A DNA stretch of 64,000 bases, from assembly GCF_024972735.1 (NCBI RefSeq), contig NZ_CP087723.1, positions 2,170,001 to 2,234,000 of the forward strand, given 5' to 3'. Below the pieces are notes generated by a model. That model saw only the letters and a program-made list of their open reading frames with translations, searched no databases and was not told the DNA's origin. Both the position numbers and the translations under genes were made by a program. This DNA comes from Halalkaliarchaeum sp. AArc-CO. Lineage in GTDB: Archaea; Halobacteriota; Halobacteria; Halobacteriales; Haloferacaceae. Below are positions 17,313-25,242 of the stretch, piece after piece. Position 1 is the stretch's first letter. Every line of letters begins with the position of its first letter.

Positions 17313-18308
17313 ATGGCGGTCGAACTCACGCTCAGCTGTGACGACACAGATCTCACCCGGGCGCTGCTTTCGGGCGAGGTGGACCCCGACGGGATCGACC
17401 TCGCAACGGACACGACCTACCCGCCCCGGCGTCACCGCCGGTTCTGCCGGACCGACGCCTACGACGTCGCGGAACTGTGTCTCGCCTCCTACGTCGCCTC
17501 CCGATCCGACCCCGATCGGTACCCGTTCACGGCGCTTCCGGTCTATCCGAGCAAGACGTTCAGGCACGCTTTCTTTTATAAACACGTCGGCGCGGACGTG
17601 AACGCCCCGGCAGATCTCGCGGGAAAGACGGTCGGCGTCCAGTCCTGGCAAACGGCGGCCAACGTCTGGATGCGCGGGATCGCACGGGAGCACCACGGGC
17701 TCGATCTCGAGGACGTGACTTGGTACCGTCGCCGGCAAGACGACGTCGAAAGGCCCGTCCCCGACCGGTTCGAGGTCCGGCCGGTGCCGGGATCCCAGGA
17801 CGGCGACGCGATCGAGGAGCCGCGCGACATGCGTGAGCTGCTGTTTGCCGGCGAACTGGATGCAGTCATGGACCCGTCGGGCTCCCTGCTCGAGGCAGTT
17901 TTCGAGGCCGACGACGTGAAGTTCGTGTTCGACGACCCGCTGGCGGCCGAACGTGCCTACTACGAGGAGACGAGAATTCACCCGATCATGCACGTGGTGG
18001 CGATTCGCGACGACGTGCTCGAAGCGCACCCGTGGGTCGCAAAGAGCGTCTACGAGGTGTTCTGCGAGGCACGCGACCTCGGACTCGACCGGGTGCGACG
18101 ACCGAGTTACAACATGTCGTTGACGTGGGCACACCTCCACCGGCTCGAACAGCGCGACATCATGGGTCCCGGCGAGGACGTCTGGGAGTACGGCCTCACA
18201 GATCGGACGCGACGCGAGCTGGCGAAGTTCCTCGAGTACGCCCACGAGCAGGGGATCGCCGATCGAGAGTACGAGCCCGAGGAACTGTTCGTCGACGTGG
18301 ACGAATAG
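17313..18308 (+). CDS. 4,5-dihydroxyphthalate decarboxylase / NMT1-like family protein, paralogue 2
   Basis: A 331-residue protein, clearly a near duplicate of paralogue 1: MAVELTL..., PPRRHRRFCRTDAYDVAE, YPFTALPVYPSKTFRHAFF, GKTVGVQSWQTAANVWMRG, RELLFAGELDAVMDPSG, WEYGLTDRTRRELAKFLEY. It has no signal peptide. The leaderless promoter gives the start. The flavin reductase gene follows after 34 bp on the same strand, so the two are probably co-transcribed. I infer a decarboxylase-like or ligand-binding role in the same pathway as paralogues 1 and 3. Confidence 0.78.
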   Translation: MAVELTLSCDDTDLTRALLSGEVDPDGIDLATDTTYPPRRHRRFCRTDAYDVAELCLASYVASRSDPDRYPFTALPVYPSKTFRHAFFYKHVGADVNAPADLAGKTVGVQSWQTAANVWMRGIAREHHGLDLEDVTWYRRRQDDVERPVPDRFEVRPVPGSQDGDAIEEPRDMRELLFAGELDAVMDPSGSLLEAVFEADDVKFVFDDPLAAERAYYEETRIHPIMHVVAIRDDVLEAHPWVAKSVYEVFCEARDLGLDRVRRPSYNMSLTWAHLHRLEQRDIMGPGEDVWEYGLTDRTRRELAKFLEYAHEQGIADREYEPEELFVDVDE

Positions 18309-18342
18309 ACACCCTCTTGGTTCCGAGACCGAACGATAACGC

Positions 18343-18999
18343 ATGACGCAGTCGACGCCGACCGACCGTTTCGACGAGATCGACGGGATCGAGTCCAAGG
18401 CCCTCCTGAAGCCGAAGCCGATCGCGCTCGTGGTGACGCAAAGCGAGACCGAGGGACCGAACCTGATGACCGCGGGGTGGTGGATGACGGCCGGATACAA
18501 CCCGTTCCGGTACATGTTGGGCGTCAGCCAGAAGACGTACACCTACGACATCATCGAGGAGAACCCCGAGTTCGTCCTGTCGGTGCCGTCGACGGAGTTG
18601 ATCGACGCGATGGTACTCTCCGGAATGGTCAGCGGCCGGGAACTCGACAAGATCGAGCACCTGGACCTCGAGACGATCCCCGGCGCGGAGATCGACGTCC
18701 CGATCCTCGCGGACGCCGTCGGCAACATCGAGTGCACGGTGCTCGACTCCTTCGAGTTCGAGAACACCACCTACTACTTCGGGAGCGTCGAGAAGGCGTG
18801 GGTCACCGAAGGGGGCATGGACGGCCGTCTGCTCTCGCTGGAGGAAGACGTGCTCGCATACATGGGTAGCGACTGGGTTGGCGACGACGAAACCAAACAC
18901 CGCTTTTACGCCGACCTGGGCCCCGAGGACCTCGAGTCGTTCCCGGGCGACGAGGTGCTCGAGAGCCTTCCCGAGGAGCTACAGGAGAAACACCGATAG
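18343..18999 (+). CDS. Flavin reductase family protein
   Basis: A 218-residue FMN-binding split-barrel protein of the flavin reductase/flavoredoxin family (KPIALVVTQSETEGPNLMTAGWW, YMLGVSQKTYTYDIIEENPEFVLSVP in part). Members reduce flavin for partner monooxygenases or act as electron carriers. It lies 34 bp after paralogue 2 and may supply reduced flavin to an oxygenase, such as the LLM enzyme at 10352-11353; this is an inference. Its 3' end converges with the ABC ATPase gene and faces a 29-bp tandem duplication. Confidence 0.82.
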   Translation: MTQSTPTDRFDEIDGIESKALLKPKPIALVVTQSETEGPNLMTAGWWMTAGYNPFRYMLGVSQKTYTYDIIEENPEFVLSVPSTELIDAMVLSGMVSGRELDKIEHLDLETIPGAEIDVPILADAVGNIECTVLDSFEFENTTYYFGSVEKAWVTEGGMDGRLLSLEEDVLAYMGSDWVGDDETKHRFYADLGPEDLESFPGDEVLESLPEELQEKHR

Positions 19000-19004
19000 G
19001 ACGG

Positions 19005-19061
19005 GACGACGGTTATTCGCCCGTCGGGTACACGACGACGGTTATTCGCCCGTCGGGTACA
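19005..19061. repeat. Tandem duplication (28-bp copies, period 29) at the 3' end of the ABC ATPase gene
   Basis: Positions 19005-19032 and 19034-19061 are identical, separated by one base. The duplicated segment spans the last codons (YPTGE) and the stop of the minus-strand ATPase gene, so a second, out-of-use copy of the gene end follows the functional one. It lies between convergent genes. Confidence 0.9.
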
Positions 19062-20214
19062 GTTTGATGGCTTCTGCGGACGCCCGAAGGAGAACGCGAT
19101 CCCCACGATCGAAGTCGTGGATGTGGTCCGATCGGACGACCACCTCGGCGTCGGCGTCCTCGAAGCCGACGGTCATTTCGTAGAGATCCCCCGAGAGACC
19201 GGCCGCGAGAACCGTCCCTCGGTGCGAGAGGCCGTCCGTCGGTTGGTCTTCCGTAGCGACGGCGAAACCGCCGGTCTCGGCTCCGGAGGCGCGACCGCCG
19301 TCGACTGCCGACGGCCGTCGAACGGTGGCGTCCCGTGGGCGGAGGAAGCAGTGAACCTGTCCACCGATCTCGCCGGCGGAGACGACGTCGACGCCCTCGA
19401 CTGGGACTGCCCCGAGTGCGGTCCGAACGACGCGAGTCCCCTCCGCGCCACGTTCGATCGACCCGTCGAGGCGGTTCCAGTGGCCGACAAAGTCGCGGGT
19501 GAACGCCGAAGACGGGCGACGATACAGCTCTTCCGGCGCCCCCCGCTCGACGATCTCCCCCTCGTTCATCACCAGCACCTTGTCCGCGAGGTAGAACGCT
19601 TCCTCCTGGTCGTGTGTCACGTACAGCATGCTGACACCGACCTCCTGTTGGAGCTTCTGGAGCTCGTAGCGCATGGTCGCCCGGAGCTTCTTGTCGAGGT
19701 TCGACAGCGGCTCGTCGAGCAACAAAAGGTCCGGATCGTGCGCCAGCGCGCGGGCGAGGGCGGTGCGTTGCTGCTGTCCGCCGCTGAGATCCGTCGCGGG
19801 CTGGTGTTTCAGCGCCGCGATGTCGACCAGTTCGAGCAGATGATCCACCCGGGATTCGTACTCGTCTTTCGAAAACGAGTGGTCGGCGTACTTCAGCGGG
19901 AACACCACGTTCTCGTACACGGACTTGTGTGGCCAGATCGCGTAGTTCTGGTACACCATGCCGATTTCGCGATCCTCCGGCGGCCGCGAGACGTCCGCCG
20001 AGAAGACCGTCTCGCCGTCGATGATAATCTCTCCCGCGTCGGGAGTCTCCACGCCCGCAATACACCGCAGGGTCGTGGTCTTCCCGCACCCGCTGGGGCC
20101 CAGTAGCGCCACGATCTCGTCTTCGGCGACGTCGAAACTGACCGCCGAGAGGATCGACTCCGTCCCGAAGCTCTTGTCGAGATCCCGTACCTGGAGCCGC
20201 GTCGTCTCTGTCAT
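19042..20214 (-). CDS. ABC transporter ATP-binding protein (second iron(III)-type ATPase)
   Basis: A 390-residue importer ATPase with Walker A GPSGCGKTT, signature LSGGQQQRTALARAL, Walker B LLLLDEPLSNLD and switch LYVTHDQEEAF, plus a C-terminal TOBE-like domain (from about 250). I start at ATG 20214 (MTETTRLQVRDLDKSFG); the open frame continues upstream without coding character. It is divergent from paralogue 3 and is the closest ATPase to the permease and lipoprotein at 12970-16135, with which it probably forms the transporter. Confidence 0.88.
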   Translation of the reverse strand: MTETTRLQVRDLDKSFGTESILSAVSFDVAEDEIVALLGPSGCGKTTTLRCIAGVETPDAGEIIIDGETVFSADVSRPPEDREIGMVYQNYAIWPHKSVYENVVFPLKYADHSFSKDEYESRVDHLLELVDIAALKHQPATDLSGGQQQRTALARALAHDPDLLLLDEPLSNLDKKLRATMRYELQKLQQEVGVSMLYVTHDQEEAFYLADKVLVMNEGEIVERGAPEELYRRPSSAFTRDFVGHWNRLDGSIERGAEGTRVVRTALGAVPVEGVDVVSAGEIGGQVHCFLRPRDATVRRPSAVDGGRASGAETGGFAVATEDQPTDGLSHRGTVLAAGLSGDLYEMTVGFEDADAEVVVRSDHIHDFDRGDRVLLRASAEAIKLYPTGE

Positions 20215-20269
20215 GTGTGAGGGATGTGGTCTGGTCGGTGTCCCGGGAATCCGACCGTCCGTATTCCAC

Positions 20270-20288
20270 ATTACAAGTTCTATGTAAT
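20270..20288. promoter_or_regulatory. ATTACA/TGTAAT dyad between divergent ATPase and paralogue 3 genes
   Basis: ATTACA (20270-20275) and TGTAAT (20283-20288) are perfect 6-bp inverted arms with a 7-bp spacer. The dyad lies 56 bp before the minus-strand ATPase start and 62 bp before the chosen plus-strand start, so one regulator could control both. The arms overlap TATA-like sequence on both strands. Confidence 0.45.
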
Positions 20289-20349
20289 AAGCGATGGGGG
20301 TTTCGGGCCGTTCGGTGCGACTATGGTTCGCCGGTGGAAATCCACGGGC

Positions 20350-21315
20350 ATGCTCGACCTCTCGCTTGCGTGTGGCCGGTACGAGTGGACCCGGGGCCTG
20401 TGGGACGGAAGCGTTTCGCCGGAGGGGATCGACCTGTCGACCCTCGAGTACCACAACCCGGAGCGGTTCGCACGAATGGCGAACAACCTGGAGTTCGACG
20501 CCTGTGAACTCTCCATGGGCACGTATCTCGCAACCCGGTCCCGACCGGAACGGTATCCGTTTACGGCGATCCCGGTGTTCCCACACCGGCGGTTTCGACA
20601 TTCGTACATTTACAGACGGACGGACGCGGATATCGACGGCCCGCAGGATCTGGAGGGGAAACGCGTCGGCGTCGTGAACTGGCAGACGACGACCGGAATC
20701 TGGCAGCGCGGAATCTTGCGCGAGCAGTACGGGGTCGACACGACCGACGTCGACTGGCACCGCGTCGGCTCCGAAATCGTCCCGATCGAGGTACCCGGCG
20801 AGTACACGGTGACGGACCTCGACCCGGGCGGAGGAACCGTTCCGTACATGGAGGAGTTGCTCGGATCCGGAGAACTCGATGCGGTGTTGCATCCCGTGCC
20901 GTTGCAGATTCCGGCGGCCGAGCGCCTGTTCGAAGATCCCATCGCCGAGGAGCAAGCCTACTTCGAAGAAACCGGAATTTTTCCGATCATGCACGCGATC
21001 GTCCTGAAAAACGAACTCCTGGCAGACCACCCGTGGCTCGTCCAGAAACTGTACGACGCCTTCGAGAACGCGAAACGCGAGTGTCTCCGGCGGCTGGAGC
21101 GTCCTCAGTGGATCCCGCTCCTGTGGGCCGACATCCACGCCGAGCGCCAGCGCGACCTGCTCGAGGATCCCTGGGAGTACGGGCTGACGGAGTCCAACCG
21201 GACCGTCCTGAACACCCTGGTGGAGTACGCCCACCGACAGGGAATCGCAGACCGTCGATACGACCTCGAAGAACTGTTCGCCACCGAATCGCTGGAAATC
21301 GGCACGTTCGGCTGA
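20350..21315 (+). CDS. 4,5-dihydroxyphthalate decarboxylase / NMT1-like family protein, paralogue 3
   Basis: A 321-residue member, more divergent than paralogues 1 and 2 but with the same layout: ATRSRPERYPFTAIPVFPHR, LEGKRVGVVNWQTTTGIWQ, EELLGSGELDAVLHP, IFPIMHAIVLKNELLADHPW, WEYGLTESNRTVLNTLVEY. I start at ATG 20350 because MLDLSLACGRYEW aligns with the starts of the other two; ATG 20323 would add nine residues. No signal peptide is present. It is divergent from the ABC ATPase, tying the family to the transporter. Confidence 0.76.
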   Translation: MLDLSLACGRYEWTRGLWDGSVSPEGIDLSTLEYHNPERFARMANNLEFDACELSMGTYLATRSRPERYPFTAIPVFPHRRFRHSYIYRRTDADIDGPQDLEGKRVGVVNWQTTTGIWQRGILREQYGVDTTDVDWHRVGSEIVPIEVPGEYTVTDLDPGGGTVPYMEELLGSGELDAVLHPVPLQIPAAERLFEDPIAEEQAYFEETGIFPIMHAIVLKNELLADHPWLVQKLYDAFENAKRECLRRLERPQWIPLLWADIHAERQRDLLEDPWEYGLTESNRTVLNTLVEYAHRQGIADRRYDLEELFATESLEIGTFG

Positions 21316-21380
21316 GTGCTGCCGCTCCGAAGTGACCCCAAAACGGAAAAACGATCCTGAAAGACCGATTGCTTCCGCAG

Positions 21381-21509
21381 TTATTTGTCGTCCGGGCTGA
21401 ACCGGGACGCGAGTTTTGCGAACGGACTCTGCGTCTGTGACAGCAGTTCCGAATCGACTGTTCCCATCAACTGTGCATTTTCGAACGAGCGTGTGCTCTT
21501 TTGCGACAT
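21381..21509 (-). CDS. Candidate small protein, 42 residues
   Basis: ATG 21509 begins MSQKSTRSFENAQLMGTVDS and ends FSPDDK. A near-consensus promoter, AAAAAGGTTTATCC on the minus strand (about 21539-21548), is centred about 32 bp upstream, suitable for a short or absent leader. I recognise no family. It has no membrane helix and ends with charged residues. Support comes from the promoter placement; homologues are needed to be sure. The rest of 21316-21682 holds nothing I can name. Confidence 0.4.
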   Translation of the reverse strand: MSQKSTRSFENAQLMGTVDSELLSQTQSPFAKLASRFSPDDK

Positions 21510-21682
21510 CGTATACAATATTACTACCTTTGGCCGGATAAACCTTTTTGTACATAGTCTTTCAGTCGGTAAAATAGACCAAACGTTCATGCAATAGTTC
21601 AAAAAATAATGATCGATCCGCCGCTGCGCTGGAGAGTATTGGTCCGCGAAGAATTGCTCCTACGTTCGATCACTACCCGGCG

Positions 21683-23377
21683 TCAGTCTGAGCGCACAGG
21701 CGGGACGTCGCTCGCTTCGATCGCGTCGTCGGGAACGGTCCCATCAGAACTCCAGCCGCGTTCCTCGTAGTACTCGTCGATCGCGGCCTCGAGGTCGGGG
21801 ATGTCGTAGGGGAGTCGATCGTCCTCGCGGTCCATCCCCCGTTTGTTGTTGAAGTGACGCTCCCGTTCGACCGTCCGGGCGCCGACGGCGAGCAGTTCCT
21901 CGTACTCGGTTCCAAGCAGCGTCGCCAGCCGGTCGTCTGTGATGTAATCGCTCGAGAACGCACAGATGATCGCCGAATCCCGCACCGCGTTGCGGTTCTC
22001 TTTTCTCGCCAGCAGTTCGCTTTTCCCGAGGGTTCCTTCCGGGTCGATTTCGCCGTTGTACTCCGGACCCAACATCCCGCCGTACATGTGGTCTGCACCG
22101 CGGTTGGCCACCGCATACGACAGCCCTTGGCCGTGGAGCACCCGGCCGTCGTGGGCAGCGAACTCCATGCCCTTCACCGTGTAGTTGTCGACGCCGAGTT
22201 CCCCGTGAGCACGGGCGACACCCTCCGCGAGCAAGTCGCCGATCCCCTCCCGGCGTGCGATCTGTTCTGTCACCTCGCGTGCGAGTTCGGCGTCGCCGAA
22301 GGCGTCCTCGCTTTTCAGGTAGGCGGCGACAGTGACGCCCGCCGAGATGGTGTCCATCCCGAGTTCGTCACACAGCTCGTTGGCCTTCATCACGTCCACG
22401 ATGTCGCCGACCCCCTGGCTCGAGCCGAAGGCGTACACCGTTTCGAACTCCGGCCCCTCGGTCTCGATTCCTTCCGCCTCGTCGCGGGTCGGGAGTTTGC
22501 AGGCGTAGGCACACGACGAGCAGGTGCCGGTGCGGTACTTCTTTTCTTCGACTGCGTCGCCGCCGATCCCGGCAGCGTCTTCGAAGTGGTACTCCTCGAA
22601 GTATCTGGTTGGAAGCGAGAAGTTCTCGTTTATGAACTCCGTGCCGCCGGTGGTGCCCTGGCGTTTCATTCGGTCGTCCGACGTCGCAGCCTCCCGGTGG
22701 ATCTCCGACTCCGGCGGATCGGGGATCTCGATCTCGGGCCGGGATTCCCCCGCGAACGTGACACACTTGACGTTCTTCGATCCGAGCACCGCGCCGAGGC
22801 CACCGCGTCCGAACGCCCGCGAGTCGAACGTCATCACCGACGCGAACCGGACCAGGTTCTCGCCGGCGGGGCCGATGGCGATGCAGTGTTCCGGCCCGAG
22901 GTCGTGGTGCTCCTCCATGTAATCTGAGGTCGCAGAAACCGTCGCTCCTTCGAGTTCGGGAACGGGTTCGAACGTGACCCGTGGGTCGCCGTCCCCGTCG
23001 GGATCGCGAACGTGTATCGCAAGCAGCTCGTCGCTCTTCCCGGTGACCTCGAAGACGGAGTAGCCGGTGTCGGCGAAGTTACGCGAGAGGAAGCCGCCGG
23101 CGTTCGTCGAGGCAAGCCCGTCGGAAAGCGGCGACAGCCCGGTCATCGACATGCGTCCGGTGAACGACGTTTGACTCACCTGCAACGGCCCCGTCGCGAG
23201 GTACACCCGGTTTTCGGGCCCGAACGGATCGGCGTCGAACGGGATCCGCTCGTGGGCCAGGGCGGTCGCGACCGCCCGGCCGCCAACGTGCGTCTCGAGG
23301 AGGTCGTCGATCTCGGTCGCGGTTGCGGTCCGCTCGCTCACGTCGACTGTGAGAAGCGGCCCCTTCGCGTGGAGCAT
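21683..23377 (-). CDS. aor: Aldehyde:ferredoxin oxidoreductase (tungsten/molybdenum pterin enzyme)
   Basis: A 564-residue oxygen-sensitive enzyme that oxidises aldehydes to acids with ferredoxin as acceptor. The N-terminal domain has GPLQVSQTSFTGRMSMTG and AFGRGGLGAVLGSKNVK. The [4Fe-4S] ligands are in TCSSCAYACKLP plus a late Cys in SAIICAFSSD. ATG 23377 (MLHAKGPLLTVDV) is the family-typical start; an in-frame ATG at 23404 adds nine residues. It lies about 94 bp downstream of the amino-acid ABC operon on the same strand, which would suit oxidation of aldehydes from amino-acid degradation (inference). Confidence 0.9.
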   Translation of the reverse strand: MLHAKGPLLTVDVSERTATATEIDDLLETHVGGRAVATALAHERIPFDADPFGPENRVYLATGPLQVSQTSFTGRMSMTGLSPLSDGLASTNAGGFLSRNFADTGYSVFEVTGKSDELLAIHVRDPDGDGDPRVTFEPVPELEGATVSATSDYMEEHHDLGPEHCIAIGPAGENLVRFASVMTFDSRAFGRGGLGAVLGSKNVKCVTFAGESRPEIEIPDPPESEIHREAATSDDRMKRQGTTGGTEFINENFSLPTRYFEEYHFEDAAGIGGDAVEEKKYRTGTCSSCAYACKLPTRDEAEGIETEGPEFETVYAFGSSQGVGDIVDVMKANELCDELGMDTISAGVTVAAYLKSEDAFGDAELAREVTEQIARREGIGDLLAEGVARAHGELGVDNYTVKGMEFAAHDGRVLHGQGLSYAVANRGADHMYGGMLGPEYNGEIDPEGTLGKSELLARKENRNAVRDSAIICAFSSDYITDDRLATLLGTEYEELLAVGARTVERERHFNNKRGMDREDDRLPYDIPDLEAAIDEYYEERGWSSDGTVPDDAIEASDVPPVRSD

Positions 23378-23471
23378 GGTCAAATTGACCGGCGGGACCA
23401 GCATAAACGCTGGCGTGGGGGGTGGTCTCTGCCGGAACCGACCGGATGCAAGGGAATCGTCGAAACCGGGA

Positions 23472-24416
23472 TCACCGCTCGCTTCCGGTGCCGACCCCGG
23501 GGATCGCGGTTTTCCGTTCGACCCACCCCATCACGTTTGAGGCTGTAAGCACCAAGGCGAGATACAGCAGGCCGACCACGACAAAGATCGCGGTGTACCG
23601 GAACGTGTCTGAAGCGATGGCGAACGCCCGGTAGTACAGTTCGGGGACGGTGATGAACGCCGCGAGCGAGGAGTACTTGATCAGGTAGACGAACTCGTTG
23701 GTCCAGGAGGGGATCGCGTACCGGAGCCCCTGCGGGAGGACGACGTAGTAGATCGTCTCGATCTTCGAGAGTCCGATCGCCCGGCCGGCGGTGATCTGCC
23801 CGAGATCGACGCTTTCGAGCGCCCCACGGATGTACTCCGCCTGGTAGGCGGCGCCGTTCAGGATGAACCCGACAATGGCGACCCACACGACGTTTCGGGG
23901 GAACACCCCATCGAGGAACGATGGCACGTATCCGCCGAGGTTGAGCCCGAAGTGAAGCACGAACAGCTGTGCGAGAAGCGGTGTTCCCCGGAGCAGTTCC
24001 GTGTATCCGAGCGAAGCGTACGCCGTGTAGTTACCGTACACCCGCGCCACCGCGAGCGGCACCGCGATGAAGAAGCCGACGAAGAGGCTCGACAGGGTTA
24101 TCAACACCGTGAGCCACAGTCCCCCCGCGAGCCGGGGAAGCGTCTCGACTGCGAAGGCGATCCCGTCGGCGTACGCTCCCAGTACCGGCAGCCCGGCGAG
24201 ACCCGCCTCGATCGCCGCCGGGGGAACCACCGGCTCCCCGTCGGGAACGAACGGCTCGCCGAGCCACCGGTTCACCCACCGGAACAGCACCCAGCCCCAG
24301 AACACCACGCCCGCGACGTACAACGCCATCCGACCGGCAGAGGGCGTCGCCTCGTCGACCCGGTCTCGGACAGTCGTGGGGCGAGTGGTGCCGGCCGGAG
24401 TGGTGGTGTCGGACAT
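23472..24416 (-). CDS. Polar amino-acid ABC transporter permease (second permease)
   Basis: A 314-residue HisM/GlnP-type permease. Membrane helices begin near residue 28, and the conserved loop is DLGQITAGRAIGLSKIETIYY, in part GQITAGRAIGLSKIETIYY, followed by VVLPQGLRYAIPSWTNEFV. ATG 24416 is one base from the stop of the ATPase gene, indicating tight coupling; longer in-frame starts overlap that gene. It forms a heterodimer with the permease at 25239-26015. Confidence 0.9.
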   Translation of the reverse strand: MSDTTTPAGTTRPTTVRDRVDEATPSAGRMALYVAGVVFWGWVLFRWVNRWLGEPFVPDGEPVVPPAAIEAGLAGLPVLGAYADGIAFAVETLPRLAGGLWLTVLITLSSLFVGFFIAVPLAVARVYGNYTAYASLGYTELLRGTPLLAQLFVLHFGLNLGGYVPSFLDGVFPRNVVWVAIVGFILNGAAYQAEYIRGALESVDLGQITAGRAIGLSKIETIYYVVLPQGLRYAIPSWTNEFVYLIKYSSLAAFITVPELYYRAFAIASDTFRYTAIFVVVGLLYLALVLTASNVMGWVERKTAIPGVGTGSER

Positions 24417-24417
24417 G

Positions 24418-25242
24418 TCAGTCGTGGAGCTGAGTGATCCGGCTGAGGAACTGCGCGGTCCGGTCGCGCTCGGGGTGTTCGAACAGCTGTTCGGGGGGGC
24501 CACGCTCGACGACGGCGCCGCCGTCGAGGAAGACGATCTCGTCGGCGACCGACCGGGCGAAGCTCATCTCGTGGGTGACGACGAGCATCGTCATCCCCTC
24601 TTCGACGAGCCCGTGCATCACCTCGAGCACCTCGCCGACGAGTTCGGGGTCCAGCGCGCTGGTCGGCTCGTCGAACAGCATCAGCTTCGGCTCCATCGCC
24701 AGCGCCCTCGCGATTCCGACCCGTTGTTTCTGTCCGCCGGACAGCTCCGCCGGATACGAGTCGACCTGCGCGGCGAGCCCGACCTGCTCGAGCTGTCTCC
24801 GCGCACGGTCGCGGGCCGCCTTCTTGTCGAGGCCCAGCACCCGCTGTGGGCCGAGCGCGACGTTGCCGAGCGCGGTGAGGTGAGCAAAGAGGTTGATGTC
24901 CTGAAACACCATCCCGACGTCGCGGCGGAGCCTGTTTACGTCCATGTCGGGGGCGGTGATCAACTCCTCGTCGAGATAGATCTCGCCCTCCTGGGCGTCG
25001 GTGAGCCGATTTACGCACCGCAGCATCGTCGACTTCCCGCTTCCGCTGGGACCGATGAGTACGGTGACATCGCCTTTCTCCATCTCGAAGCTGACCTCGC
25101 GAAGTACCTGCTCGTCGCCGTACCACTTCGAGACGTTCTCGACCCGCAACAGGTTCTCCCGTCCGCCGTCCGGACGCGTTTCGGTGTCGCTGCCCAGGTC
25201 GTCGCTACTCGTGTATTCACGGCTCGTGTCGTCTCTGTTCAT
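24418..25242 (-). CDS. Polar amino-acid ABC transporter ATP-binding protein (GlnQ/HisP-like)
   Basis: A 274-residue ATPase with Walker A GPSGSGKSTML, signature LSGGQKQRVGIARAL, Walker B LMLFDEPTSALDPE and switch VVTHEMSFAR. The N-terminal 30 residues are a hydrophilic extension. It overlaps the upstream permease gene by 4 bp (ATGA), showing translational coupling within the operon. Confidence 0.92.
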   Translation of the reverse strand: MNRDDTSREYTSSDDLGSDTETRPDGGRENLLRVENVSKWYGDEQVLREVSFEMEKGDVTVLIGPSGSGKSTMLRCVNRLTDAQEGEIYLDEELITAPDMDVNRLRRDVGMVFQDINLFAHLTALGNVALGPQRVLGLDKKAARDRARRQLEQVGLAAQVDSYPAELSGGQKQRVGIARALAMEPKLMLFDEPTSALDPELVGEVLEVMHGLVEEGMTMLVVTHEMSFARSVADEIVFLDGGAVVERGPPEQLFEHPERDRTAQFLSRITQLHD

